This document shows positions 1 to 5,350 of a DNA stretch of 5,508 nucleotides, piece after piece. The stretch lies in the NCBI GenBank assembly GCA_029934215.1, contig JAOZMR010000195.1, positions 1-5,508 on the forward strand, given 5' to 3'. The stretch's first letter is position 1. Every line of letters starts with the position of its first letter. This stretch comes from Pontiellaceae bacterium (GTDB lineage: Bacteria; Verrucomicrobiota; Kiritimatiellia; Kiritimatiellales; Tichowtungiaceae). Position numbers and translations under genes: made by a program. The notes under the pieces are model-generated. The model ran no database searches. It was not told the DNA's origin and saw nothing but the letters and a program-made list of their open reading frames with translations.

Positions 1-9
1 TGGACGTTT

Positions 10-36
10 TTGTTGTACTGGTTTTTGGTACAACGA
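10..36. repeat. Imperfect inverted repeat after the TPR gene
   Basis: GTTGTAC (12-18) and GTACAAC (28-34) can form a 7-bp stem around a 9-nt loop, extended by one mismatch or wobble and one further pair. It lies 16 bp beyond the TPR stop codon. The minus-strand transcript would have an A-run, not a U-run, after the hairpin, so it is not a standard intrinsic terminator for the operon. It could still be a factor-dependent stop, an RNA 3' end or a protein site. Confidence 0.4.
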
Positions 37-51
37 TAAATTCCACTCCCC

Positions 52-819
52 TTATTCGTCGTCCAGCCCTTGGAACATCTTCAAGGCTTTAGCGGCTCGT
101 TGGATTTTATGGAGCTGCTTCTGAAAACCCTCCGAGTTCGCTTTTTCTAGATTAGTTTGCCCCATCAACTCGATGGCGTGTTTTGCAATCCGTTCGGCTC
201 TTTCGTAATCGCCAGCCAAAAAGTACGCCTCGGCTAGTGTGTTCCACATGTTCGGTTCGTTCGGAGCAGAGAGAATGGATTCGCGGGCATGAAGTAGTGC
301 CTTTTTTTTGTTTCGAACTCCATCTCCTGTGGCGTAGGCCCAAGCGAGATTGTTATGAACCCGTGCGTTTTCTGGGGAAACTTCGGTTAAAGCCTCTAGA
401 ATCGATACCGCTTCGGGTGCGCGATTCATGAGAAGATATAGGGTGCTTAAACGGAATAGAATAGATTCGTTTTCTGGATCGGCTTTGAGTGCGCGTAGAT
501 AGGCGCGTTCGGCATCCTCGTATTCTCCTTCTTCGGAGTATTGAATACCTGTATCCAACAAGAATGCGGCTTTTGGGTTCGGAACATAATTTGTTGCGGC
601 AGTAGTGGCTTCAATCGGTTCGATATTCTCCGTTTGAATGGTTTCGAGTCGAGGTGTTTCGGCGTTCTCTGTTAGCCCATGCTCGATGATTGTTTGGTTG
701 GTGACGATACCTCTGGCTTCGATTTCAATATTCACAGGTTCGGCTTCTTCATTCAACTCCTGTGCAACGACAGAAACTGACATGGCAAATCCGCATAAAA
801 AAAAGATGGTTGTTCTCAT
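52..819 (-). CDS. Exported tetratricopeptide-repeat (TPR) protein, last gene of the folP-cdaA operon
   Basis: A 255-residue protein, probably a periplasmic scaffold; its partner is unknown. The N-terminus (Met-Arg-Thr-Thr, then Ile-Phe-Phe-Leu-Cys-Gly and a hydrophobic stretch ending Val-Val-Ala) is a type I signal peptide with likely cleavage after about residue 19. The Cys does not sit in a lipobox. Residues about 20-80 are an acidic, Glu/Thr/Ile-rich linker. Four TPR units follow at about 83-116, 117-150, 151-187 and 188-221, with typical pairs such as 'GEYEDAERAYLRALKADPE' and 'GDYERAERIAKHAIEL', then a basic helical tail. A GTG nine bases upstream (position 828) could extend the protein by three residues. 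I prefer the ATG at 819 because TTAAAGGA (838-831) lies 11 nt before it but only 2 nt before the GTG. The gene begins 5 nt after the ybbR stop, so it is probably co-transcribed. The TPR fold is clear; the function is not. Confidence 0.85.
   Translation of the reverse strand: MRTTIFFLCGFAMSVSVVAQELNEEAEPVNIEIEARGIVTNQTIIEHGLTENAETPRLETIQTENIEPIEATTAATNYVPNPKAAFLLDTGIQYSEEGEYEDAERAYLRALKADPENESILFRLSTLYLLMNRAPEAVSILEALTEVSPENARVHNNLAWAYATGDGVRNKKKALLHARESILSAPNEPNMWNTLAEAYFLAGDYERAERIAKHAIELMGQTNLEKANSEGFQKQLHKIQRAAKALKMFQGLDDE
61..75. repeat. Degenerate copy of the TTCCAAnnnTTGGAA palindrome
   Basis: GTCCAGCCCTTGGAA matches the family with two mismatches in the left arm and a perfect right arm. 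It encodes Phe-Gln-Gly-Leu-Asp near the end of the TPR protein. Read on the gene strand its spacer is GGG, the same as in two perfect copies. Confidence 0.45.
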
Positions 820-824
820 AAAAA

Positions 825-1787
825 TCACATTCCTTTAATAACCACCTTTACGATGGATGGTTCAGTTTTTTCCACTTGAATGCCGTCTGGAACATCGATG
901 CGTATTGGCATCTCATATTCAGCGGGCGTTGTTAGTCCCGTGCAATCCACATAGGCATACAGATCTTTGGCGGCTACGTTTTCGATGCGCTCGGGGCTTC
1001 CGCGTAAAATAACATTCACGTTCTCGGGGCGGATGCTTACTGCTTGATCGTTGTTTGATGCCAGAAGCGCACGGACCTGCACGTTTTCAATCGTGCGGGT
1101 TTCCCCTCGTTCGACTAATTCCATTTGTACCGCAACTCGTTCTGGCGATGCTGTCCAGGGTTGTCCTTTTACGGCTACGGCTACGTGCGTTTTGAACGAA
1201 TTGTAGCGACCGTCTAGATGGATCGGGACAGTCCGAATCAATTCAAGATTTCGCAACCGTTGCTCCGCGCCACGAATCCGGACGGATGCGGGTTCGCACA
1301 CTGCTTTTTCGAGCTGAACTCCTTCGGGGAGCGAGCCCTCAAATGTTGCTTTAATTGGTAGTAGGCGTTCCACTTCGCGGTCGATTGTCACGACAATCTC
1401 TGTTGGATAGAATCCAACGATGTGCGCCCTCGATGGTGTTTTGACATACCGCGAAATTAGTTTAACGGTCTGGCGTAGCCGGTCTGCACGTTCCGAGATG
1501 TCGAGTTCTACTGTGATCTGGTCTCGGCTGATATAACTGATGTCTTCTCGCGACCCTCGGAAGCGAATGCTTACGACATCGCTAGATAGTTCCAAGACTG
1601 CGTGACCATCCCCAGCCGTAACGAGTAAGGGGATGTCTGCAACGACCACTTCAAAACTGGTGCTCACTCGAATCCCTTGCCAAACCGCAAATGCAAGGAT
1701 CAGGCAGATCAGTTTGAGCGCCCAACTGTGTGTGGATCGTTTCCATAGGGCGGAAATTCCTTGTGGCTTTTTCGGAGGGTTATTCAT
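825..1787 (-). CDS. cdaR: YbbR-domain protein, putative CdaA regulator (CdaR-like)
   Basis: A 320-residue membrane-anchored protein. A basic N-terminus (KKPQ, KRSTHSWALK) precedes one transmembrane helix at about residues 22-39. The rest should be extracytoplasmic and beta-rich. It shows at least three YbbR-like modules, at about 45-135, 136-225 and 232-319, each with a 'P-x-x-V-x-(I/V)-(R/L)-G' style strand-turn: 'VVSIRFRGSRE', 'PASVRIRGAEQ', 'PENVNVILRGSPE'. In Firmicutes, YbbR proteins encoded next to the diadenylate cyclase CdaA bind it and modulate c-di-AMP output. The same adjacency here is the main reason for the assignment. The start overlaps the end of cdaA by 8 nt, and GGAG lies 9 nt before the ATG. 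Firmicutes CdaR often has four YbbR repeats, so this shorter form may be lineage-specific. Family is secure; the regulatory role is inferred from context. Confidence 0.85.
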   Translation of the reverse strand: MNNPPKKPQGISALWKRSTHSWALKLICLILAFAVWQGIRVSTSFEVVVADIPLLVTAGDGHAVLELSSDVVSIRFRGSREDISYISRDQITVELDISERADRLRQTVKLISRYVKTPSRAHIVGFYPTEIVVTIDREVERLLPIKATFEGSLPEGVQLEKAVCEPASVRIRGAEQRLRNLELIRTVPIHLDGRYNSFKTHVAVAVKGQPWTASPERVAVQMELVERGETRTIENVQVRALLASNNDQAVSIRPENVNVILRGSPERIENVAAKDLYAYVDCTGLTTPAEYEMPIRIDVPDGIQVEKTEPSIVKVVIKGM

Positions 1788-2622
1788 GGGTGCTTTCTCC
1801 GAAAATGAAACTCATTTGACCTCGCCCGGATCGCCCGCTTCGCGCTGAGCGCAAGAGTCCGCCAGACTCGCGACCCAAAAAGGTTGCGAGAATGCGGCGA
1901 AGATGCGCACCGTCGAAGCCGCGTTTCAATCGTCCGTTGTATGCGATGGAGACAACGCCGGTTTCTTCAGAAACCACAATCACAACGGTGTCGGATTCTT
2001 CCGTCATTCCAATGGCGGCCCGGTGACGTGTGCCGAGGTTTCTTGCGATACCATCGTTTTGTGTGAGCGGGAAAACGCAGCCAGCGGACGCGATACGATC
2101 TTCGCTGATAATCACGCCGCCGTCATGCAGCGGTGTTCCTGGGAAAAAGAGGGATGCCAGTAGTTCAGAGGTTACATTGCTGTTTAGAGGAACCCCTGTG
2201 TCTTGAATTACCTTCGTTCCCACTTGCCGTTCAATTGCGATCAACGCGCCAATCTTGCGCGAAGCCATTAGCAGTACTGCGTCGGCGATGGGATCGGCCA
2301 GCGCACGGCGACTCTTTGTTCCTATAAAGTTCCCCTGACTCCCCAAACGCGCCAATGCCCGCCGGATTTCTGGTTGAAATATCACGATCAACGCGAAAAA
2401 GAACCCGACCATTAGCTTTCCGAGCAAGAATCCAAGGACCGGAAAATCGATAAATTTCGTCAACACGAAGAGAGAGAGAAGCAGGATCATCAAACCCATA
2501 AAAATGGCAGAGCCGCGAGTGCCTCGAAAAAATTTGAGTAGATAGTAAAACGCCGCCGCGAGAATTAAGATCTCAACGCCGCCGGTCCATCCAGGAATTT
2601 CAAAGCTACTTAGCCAGTTCAT
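1780..2622 (-). CDS. cdaA: Membrane diadenylate cyclase CdaA (DisA_N/DAC domain), c-di-AMP synthase
   Basis: A 280-residue enzyme that condenses two ATP into cyclic di-AMP at the inner face of the membrane. Three hydrophobic helices lie at about residues 15-32, 37-57 and 61-82, as in CdaA. 'FQPEIRRALARLG' (82-94) then leads into the DAC domain (about 100-250). The two catalytic motifs are visible: Asp-Gly-Gly at 167-169 inside 'PLHDGGVIIS', and Arg-His-Arg at 199-201 inside 'GTRHRAAIG'. The first motif has Gly where the textbook motif is DGA. 'VSEETGVVSIAYNG' (217-230) is also typical. The C-terminus has an Arg/Ser/Gly-rich stretch (about 258-268) followed by 'MSFIFGE'. The start overlaps folP by 17 nt and has no convincing Shine-Dalgarno sequence, which suggests translational coupling to folP. 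The ybbR gene directly downstream supports the cdaA assignment. GlmM, which completes the Firmicutes cdaA-cdaR-glmM cluster, is absent from the window. Confidence 0.95.
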   Translation of the reverse strand: MNWLSSFEIPGWTGGVEILILAAAFYYLLKFFRGTRGSAIFMGLMILLLSLFVLTKFIDFPVLGFLLGKLMVGFFFALIVIFQPEIRRALARLGSQGNFIGTKSRRALADPIADAVLLMASRKIGALIAIERQVGTKVIQDTGVPLNSNVTSELLASLFFPGTPLHDGGVIISEDRIASAGCVFPLTQNDGIARNLGTRHRAAIGMTEESDTVVIVVSEETGVVSIAYNGRLKRGFDGAHLRRILATFLGRESGGLLRSARSGRSGRGQMSFIFGESTHE

Positions 2623-3466
2623 AGTTTTGTAGTATATTCAAAAAGTTCACCGCATCGCAAGATTCCTTTACGTCGTGCACCCGCAAAATGTGCGCACCGC
2701 GCATGACGGCGAAAAGCGCTGCGCTAAGTGAGCCGGCTAAGCGGTCGTCGATTTCGCGCCCCAATAGCCGACCGATCAAGCTCTTACGACTCACGCCGAT
2801 CAGCACGGGACACCCGATGGCCACGAGTTTTGGGATTTCACGAAGCAACGCAATGTTATGCTCATCGGTCTTTCCGAACCCAATCCCCGGGTCCAGAGCA
2901 ATTTGACGAGGAGAGACTCCGTGTTTCATCGCAAAAAGAGCCCGCGATTCCAAAAAGTTCCGAACCTCGGAAACTGCGTCGGCGTACTGAGGATTCGTTT
3001 GCATCGTCACCGGCGAGCCCTGCATGTGCATCATAATGAGACCTGCGCCCGTTTCAGCGGCAACTGCCGCCATCTCTGGGTCGCCCAGCGCGGATACATC
3101 GTTGATGATATCTGCGCCAGCGTCGATCGCCGCACGCGCGACGTCTGCCTTTTGTGTATCGATCGATATCAGCGCATTCGTTTGCACACGGAGTTTTCCA
3201 ATGATTGGAATTGTGCGCTCGATTTCTTCCAATGCTTGGACAGGTTCCGCGCCTGGGCGAGTTGATTCGCCGCCGATATCAATGATATCCGCCCCATCTC
3301 CAACCATTTCGAGCGAGCGTTCCACCGCTTTTTCCAAGGGTTGGAACGTTCCGCCATCAGAAAACGAATCCGGCGTTGCATTTAAAATGCCCATAATGAG
3401 CGTCTTTTCTGCGCAACAGATCTCCTTTTCTCGGCAATGCCAAATTATTTCTGCGTTTCTAATCAT
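2606..3466 (-). CDS. folP: Dihydropteroate synthase
   Basis: A 286-residue cytoplasmic TIM-barrel enzyme that joins p-aminobenzoate to dihydropterin pyrophosphate in folate synthesis; it is the sulfonamide target. All family motifs are present in order: 'MGILNATPDSFSDGG' (25-39), 'DIGGESTRPGAEPV' (63-76), 'SIDTQKADVA' (101-110), 'INDVSAL' (121-127), 'MMHMQGSP' (145-152), 'DPGIGFGKT' (192-200), 'GVSRKS' (224-229) and 'RVHDV' (262-266). Length is normal and no catalytic residue is missing. The usual 'LNVTPDSF' reads 'LNATPDSF', a conservative change. The start 'MIRNAEIIWHCREKE' keeps the short strand that normally precedes MGILN. GGAGTAGG (3482-3475) ends 8 nt before the ATG. The ATG overlaps by four bases (ATGA) the stop of a 40-codon ORF upstream. 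The 5' third carries three copies of the TTCCAAnnnTTGGAA palindrome without any change in expected protein length. Confidence 0.97.
   Translation of the reverse strand: MIRNAEIIWHCREKEICCAEKTLIMGILNATPDSFSDGGTFQPLEKAVERSLEMVGDGADIIDIGGESTRPGAEPVQALEEIERTIPIIGKLRVQTNALISIDTQKADVARAAIDAGADIINDVSALGDPEMAAVAAETGAGLIMMHMQGSPVTMQTNPQYADAVSEVRNFLESRALFAMKHGVSPRQIALDPGIGFGKTDEHNIALLREIPKLVAIGCPVLIGVSRKSLIGRLLGREIDDRLAGSLSAALFAVMRGAHILRVHDVKESCDAVNFLNILQNYELAK
3196..3210. repeat. TTCCAAnnnTTGGAA palindrome, perfect copy in folP
   Basis: Both six-base arms are perfect, spacer TGA on the plus strand. On the folP strand it falls in the codons for Ile-Pro-Ile-Ile-Gly-Lys (about residues 86-91). Confidence 0.75.
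3227..3241. repeat. TTCCAAnnnTTGGAA palindrome, one-mismatch copy in folP
   Basis: TTCCAATGCTTGGAC differs from a perfect arm only in its last base. It encodes Val-Gln-Ala-Leu-Glu (about residues 76-80). Its centre is 31 bp from the neighbouring perfect copy. Confidence 0.6.
3332..3346. repeat. TTCCAAnnnTTGGAA palindrome, perfect copy in folP
   Basis: TTCCAAGGGTTGGAA, spacer GGG on the plus strand. It encodes Phe-Gln-Pro-Leu-Glu (residues 41-45), just after the MGILN..SDGG motif. Confidence 0.75.
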
Positions 3467-3585
3467 CTGTAAAACCTACTCCGTTTTTCCAACCATTGGA
3501 ACTTTTTAGCCTGCGTTGCGATCGAATCTATCCGTTCATAGCGGAAAACCCAACCTGACGCGACTTGACTCCACCTGCTACTCAT
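3463..3585 (-). CDS. Possible 40-residue leader ORF coupled to folP
   Basis: This short ORF runs from an ATG at 3585 to a TGA at 3463-3465. The peptide begins MSSRWSQVASGW and ends KRSRFYR; it is basic and has three tryptophans (5, 12, 31). Two things argue that it is translated. The sequence GGAGGT (3598-3593) is a near-perfect Shine-Dalgarno 8 nt from the ATG. Its stop codon overlaps the folP start as ATGA, the classic arrangement for translational coupling. Against it, the codons include AGG, AGA and ATA, which the neighbours seem to avoid, no hydrophobic segment or domain is seen, and part of the coding sequence is the repeated palindrome (read as Phe-Gln-Trp-Leu-Glu). I recognise no homolog. 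It could be a leader peptide, a small protein, or a chance ORF that only provides ribosome loading for folP. Confidence 0.4.
   Translation of the reverse strand: MSSRWSQVASGWVFRYERIDSIATQAKKFQWLEKRSRFYR
3487..3501. repeat. TTCCAAnnnTTGGAA palindrome, perfect copy in the divergent gap
   Basis: TTCCAACCATTGGAA flanked by T-runs on both sides (TTT before, CTTTTT after). It is 20 bp upstream of the folP start codon and inside the putative leader ORF, where it reads Phe-Gln-Trp-Leu-Glu. It could act as a protein-binding site or a short RNA hairpin next to the folP ribosome binding site. Confidence 0.75.
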
Positions 3586-3592
3586 AGATAAT
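3565..3592 (+). promoter_or_regulatory. Putative sigma-70-like promoter for the ABC transporter genes
   Basis: TTGACT (3565-3570) and GATAAT (3587-3592) each match five of six consensus bases and are separated by 16 bp. Transcription would start near 3599, giving a leader of about 40 nt. CAGGA (3627-3631) then lies 7 nt before the ATPase ATG. A second -10-like hexamer, TATACT (3606-3611), lacks a matching -35. The site lies opposite the start of the putative leader ORF, and its -10 directly abuts that ORF's Shine-Dalgarno on the other strand. Prediction by eye only. Confidence 0.5.
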
Positions 3593-3638
3593 ACCTCCGA
3601 TTCCATATACTAGCACTTTAATATCACAGGACTCTTTC

Positions 3639-4586
3639 ATGATTGAGGTTAAAAATCTAACGAAAAATTTTTCAGGGCATACGGCGGTGGACGATATCTC
3701 CTTCGAGGTGAAGCGTGGTGAGATCATCGGGTTTCTGGGTCCAAATGGCGCGGGCAAAACGACGACGATGCGAATGCTGACCGGCTTTTTTCATCCGACA
3801 CGCGGCTCCGTCAAGATTGCCGGCGTCGACGTTTTCGACCAGCCCGTGGAGGCTCGGCGCCACATCGGCTACATGCCGGAGAGTTGCCCGCTCTATCTTG
3901 ATATGCGTGTGGATGAATATCTGACGTTCCGCGCACAGATTAAGGGCGTGCCGAGCCGGACTCTCCGAGCCCGCCGCAATGCGGTGAAGGAGCAGTGTGG
4001 TCTCACCGATACGGGCCGCCGGATTATCGGTCAGCTTTCCAAGGGATATAAACAGCGTGTCGGTTTGGCCGATAGCCTGTTGCACGATCCAGATCTTCTG
4101 ATCCTAGACGAACCCACCGCCGGCCTCGACCCCAACCAAATTCGCGAAGTGCGCGAACTAATTCGCCAGCTAGCCAAACGCCATACACTACTGCTCTCAA
4201 CCCATATCCTGCCAGAAGCAGAAATGGCGTGTCAGCGAATTATGATTATTAATAAAGGTCGGCTGGTGGCGTCGGACTCCACACAAAACCTCCAAAAACG
4301 CCTGCTCGGCGACTCGCTTGTCACTGCAGATATCCTTGGCGATCCAGCAAAAATCGGAGCCATATTGAAAGGGATGGACGGCGTGGATCGAGTGGAGCAT
4401 GCTACGCTCGAAGGGGGGTGGAATCACTACCGAATTGATTCGGCAGCGCAGAATGTCCGCTCTAAAATTTTCGATTGCGCAGTTTCCAAGGGTTGGAAAC
4501 TCCGCGAACTGCATCTCGAATGCCGCTCACTCGAGGATGTTTTTGTTGCCATCACACGAGGTGATGCCGAATTGGAGGTTAACTAA
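3639..4586 (+). CDS. ABC transporter ATP-binding protein, GldA/CcmA-like with C-terminal DUF4162-type region
   Basis: A 315-residue cytoplasmic ATPase that should energise the ABC-2 permease encoded next. Nucleotide-binding motifs are complete: Walker A 'GPNGAGKTT' (34-42), a Q-loop region 'IGYMPE' (76-81) with Glu in place of Gln as is common in GldA-type proteins, signature 'LSKGYKQRVGLA' (133-144), Walker B 'LLILDEP' (153-159), D-loop 'AGLDP' (161-165) and switch His189 in 'LSTHIL'. Residues from about 220 form the C-terminal extension typical of this subfamily and end with 'RSLEDVFVAITRG'. The family includes the gliding-motility ATPase GldA, but relatives are common in non-gliding bacteria, so no motility role is claimed. 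CAGGA lies 7 nt before the ATG. Its stop overlaps the permease start (TAATG). A perfect TTCCAAGGGTTGGAA lies at 4484-4498 inside codons for Val-Ser-Lys-Gly-Trp-Lys. Confidence 0.93.
   Translation: MIEVKNLTKNFSGHTAVDDISFEVKRGEIIGFLGPNGAGKTTTMRMLTGFFHPTRGSVKIAGVDVFDQPVEARRHIGYMPESCPLYLDMRVDEYLTFRAQIKGVPSRTLRARRNAVKEQCGLTDTGRRIIGQLSKGYKQRVGLADSLLHDPDLLILDEPTAGLDPNQIREVRELIRQLAKRHTLLLSTHILPEAEMACQRIMIINKGRLVASDSTQNLQKRLLGDSLVTADILGDPAKIGAILKGMDGVDRVEHATLEGGWNHYRIDSAAQNVRSKIFDCAVSKGWKLRELHLECRSLEDVFVAITRGDAELEVN
4484..4498. repeat. TTCCAAnnnTTGGAA palindrome, perfect copy in the ABC ATPase gene
   Basis: TTCCAAGGGTTGGAA, identical over all 15 bases to the copy at 3332-3346 but in a different reading frame, encoding Ser-Lys-Gly-Trp-Lys (283-287). 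Confidence 0.75.
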
Positions 4587-5317
4587 TGAGAACTTTTTTT
4601 GCCCTTTGGAAACGAGAACTTTCGGCACTCTTCTTGTCGCCGATCGCGTATGTGATGTTGATGTTTTTTCTGCTGGTAACCGGATGCGGGTTCTACTGGC
4701 TAGTGAAGGAAAATCTTGAGTTGACGCGCGCAGTGCAAGGTTTAATGGTCGTGATCTGGTTCTGCATGCTGATCGTGCTCCCAATCCTTACAATGCGCAC
4801 CTTCGCCGAGGAGCGGAAAAGTGGAACATTCGAAACAATGTTAACCGCGCCTGTACATGAAAGCTGCGTGGTTTTCGCCAAATTCGCCGGTGTACTCACT
4901 TTTTTCTTAATGATGTGCGCCCCAACTCTTCTCTACTTATTGATTGTCAGATATCTGGCACCAGAAACCGCCATGCTACTAGATCTCGGTCCTATTGTCG
5001 GCGGATACTGGGTCGTAGGATTAATCGCATCCGCCTTCATTGCGCTAGGTCTGCTTGCTTCCGCCATGACATCTAACCAGATCATCGCGGCGATCTCGAC
5101 CTTCTCAATCATGAGCGTCATATTTTTCGGCGGACTCTTTGAACCACACCTCTCCAAGAATCCGATGGTGCGTGATGTCGGCGGATACCTCTCTTCCGCC
5201 CTCCATTTGATGGAGGCAGCACGCGGAATCTTCGACTCAAGAACCATCGTGCTATACCTGAGCCTAACATGCTTCTTTCTGTTCGGAACCATCAAAGCGG
5301 TCGAAGCAAGACGTTAA
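4586..5317 (+). CDS. ABC-2 type permease, GldF-like
   Basis: A 243-residue inner-membrane protein, the usual length for GldF/ABC-2 permeases of this type. Six hydrophobic segments lie at about 18-40, 52-70, 97-122, 137-160, 163-184 and 220-237. The cytoplasmic stretch 'RTFAEERKSGTFETMLTAPV' (71-90), between helices 2 and 3, is the characteristic coupling region for the ATPase. 'LSSALHLMEAARGIFDSR' before the last helix also fits the family. The ATG shares a base with the ATPase stop, and GGAGG (4574-4578) sits 7 nt upstream, so the two subunits are translated together. The substrate is unknown. In many relatives the next genes encode a GldG-like extracytoplasmic protein and a DUF4340 protein. 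Here the next gene is an unrelated ATPase, so the set is partial or rearranged within this window. Confidence 0.9.
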   Translation: MRTFFALWKRELSALFLSPIAYVMLMFFLLVTGCGFYWLVKENLELTRAVQGLMVVIWFCMLIVLPILTMRTFAEERKSGTFETMLTAPVHESCVVFAKFAGVLTFFLMMCAPTLLYLLIVRYLAPETAMLLDLGPIVGGYWVVGLIASAFIALGLLASAMTSNQIIAAISTFSIMSVIFFGGLFEPHLSKNPMVRDVGGYLSSALHLMEAARGIFDSRTIVLYLSLTCFFLFGTIKAVEARR

Positions 5318-5350
5318 ACGCATTCTATATCAACATGTTAGAGAACTAAA

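Noticed and set aside
2858..3265. 135-codon plus-strand ORF within folP
   Set aside because: Antisense shadow; His/Arg-rich translation without recognisable features.
3487..3508. Palindrome with a following T-run as an intrinsic terminator
   Set aside because: The stem is only six A/T-rich-ended pairs with a 3-nt loop, and it lies just upstream of the folP start in the 5' region of both operons, with no plus-strand gene ending there. The same palindrome also occurs inside genes without a T-run.
3024..3509. 161-codon plus-strand ORF opposite the start of folP
   Set aside because: It lies antisense to well-conserved folP motifs, its Ser/Ala/Ile-rich protein resembles no family, and it is explained by folP codon usage on the other strand.
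3606..3611. TATACT as the main -10 for the ABC genes
   Set aside because: No acceptable -35 hexamer lies 16-18 bp upstream; TTGACT-16-GATAAT fits much better.
3672..4085. 137-codon minus-strand ORF opposite the ABC ATPase
   Set aside because: It is fully antisense to the Walker A to signature region of a clear ATPase gene and has no domain or ribosome binding site of note.
5332..5339. AACATGTT palindrome before the partial ATPase
   Set aside because: Eight bases is too short to stand out from chance and no second copy was noticed.
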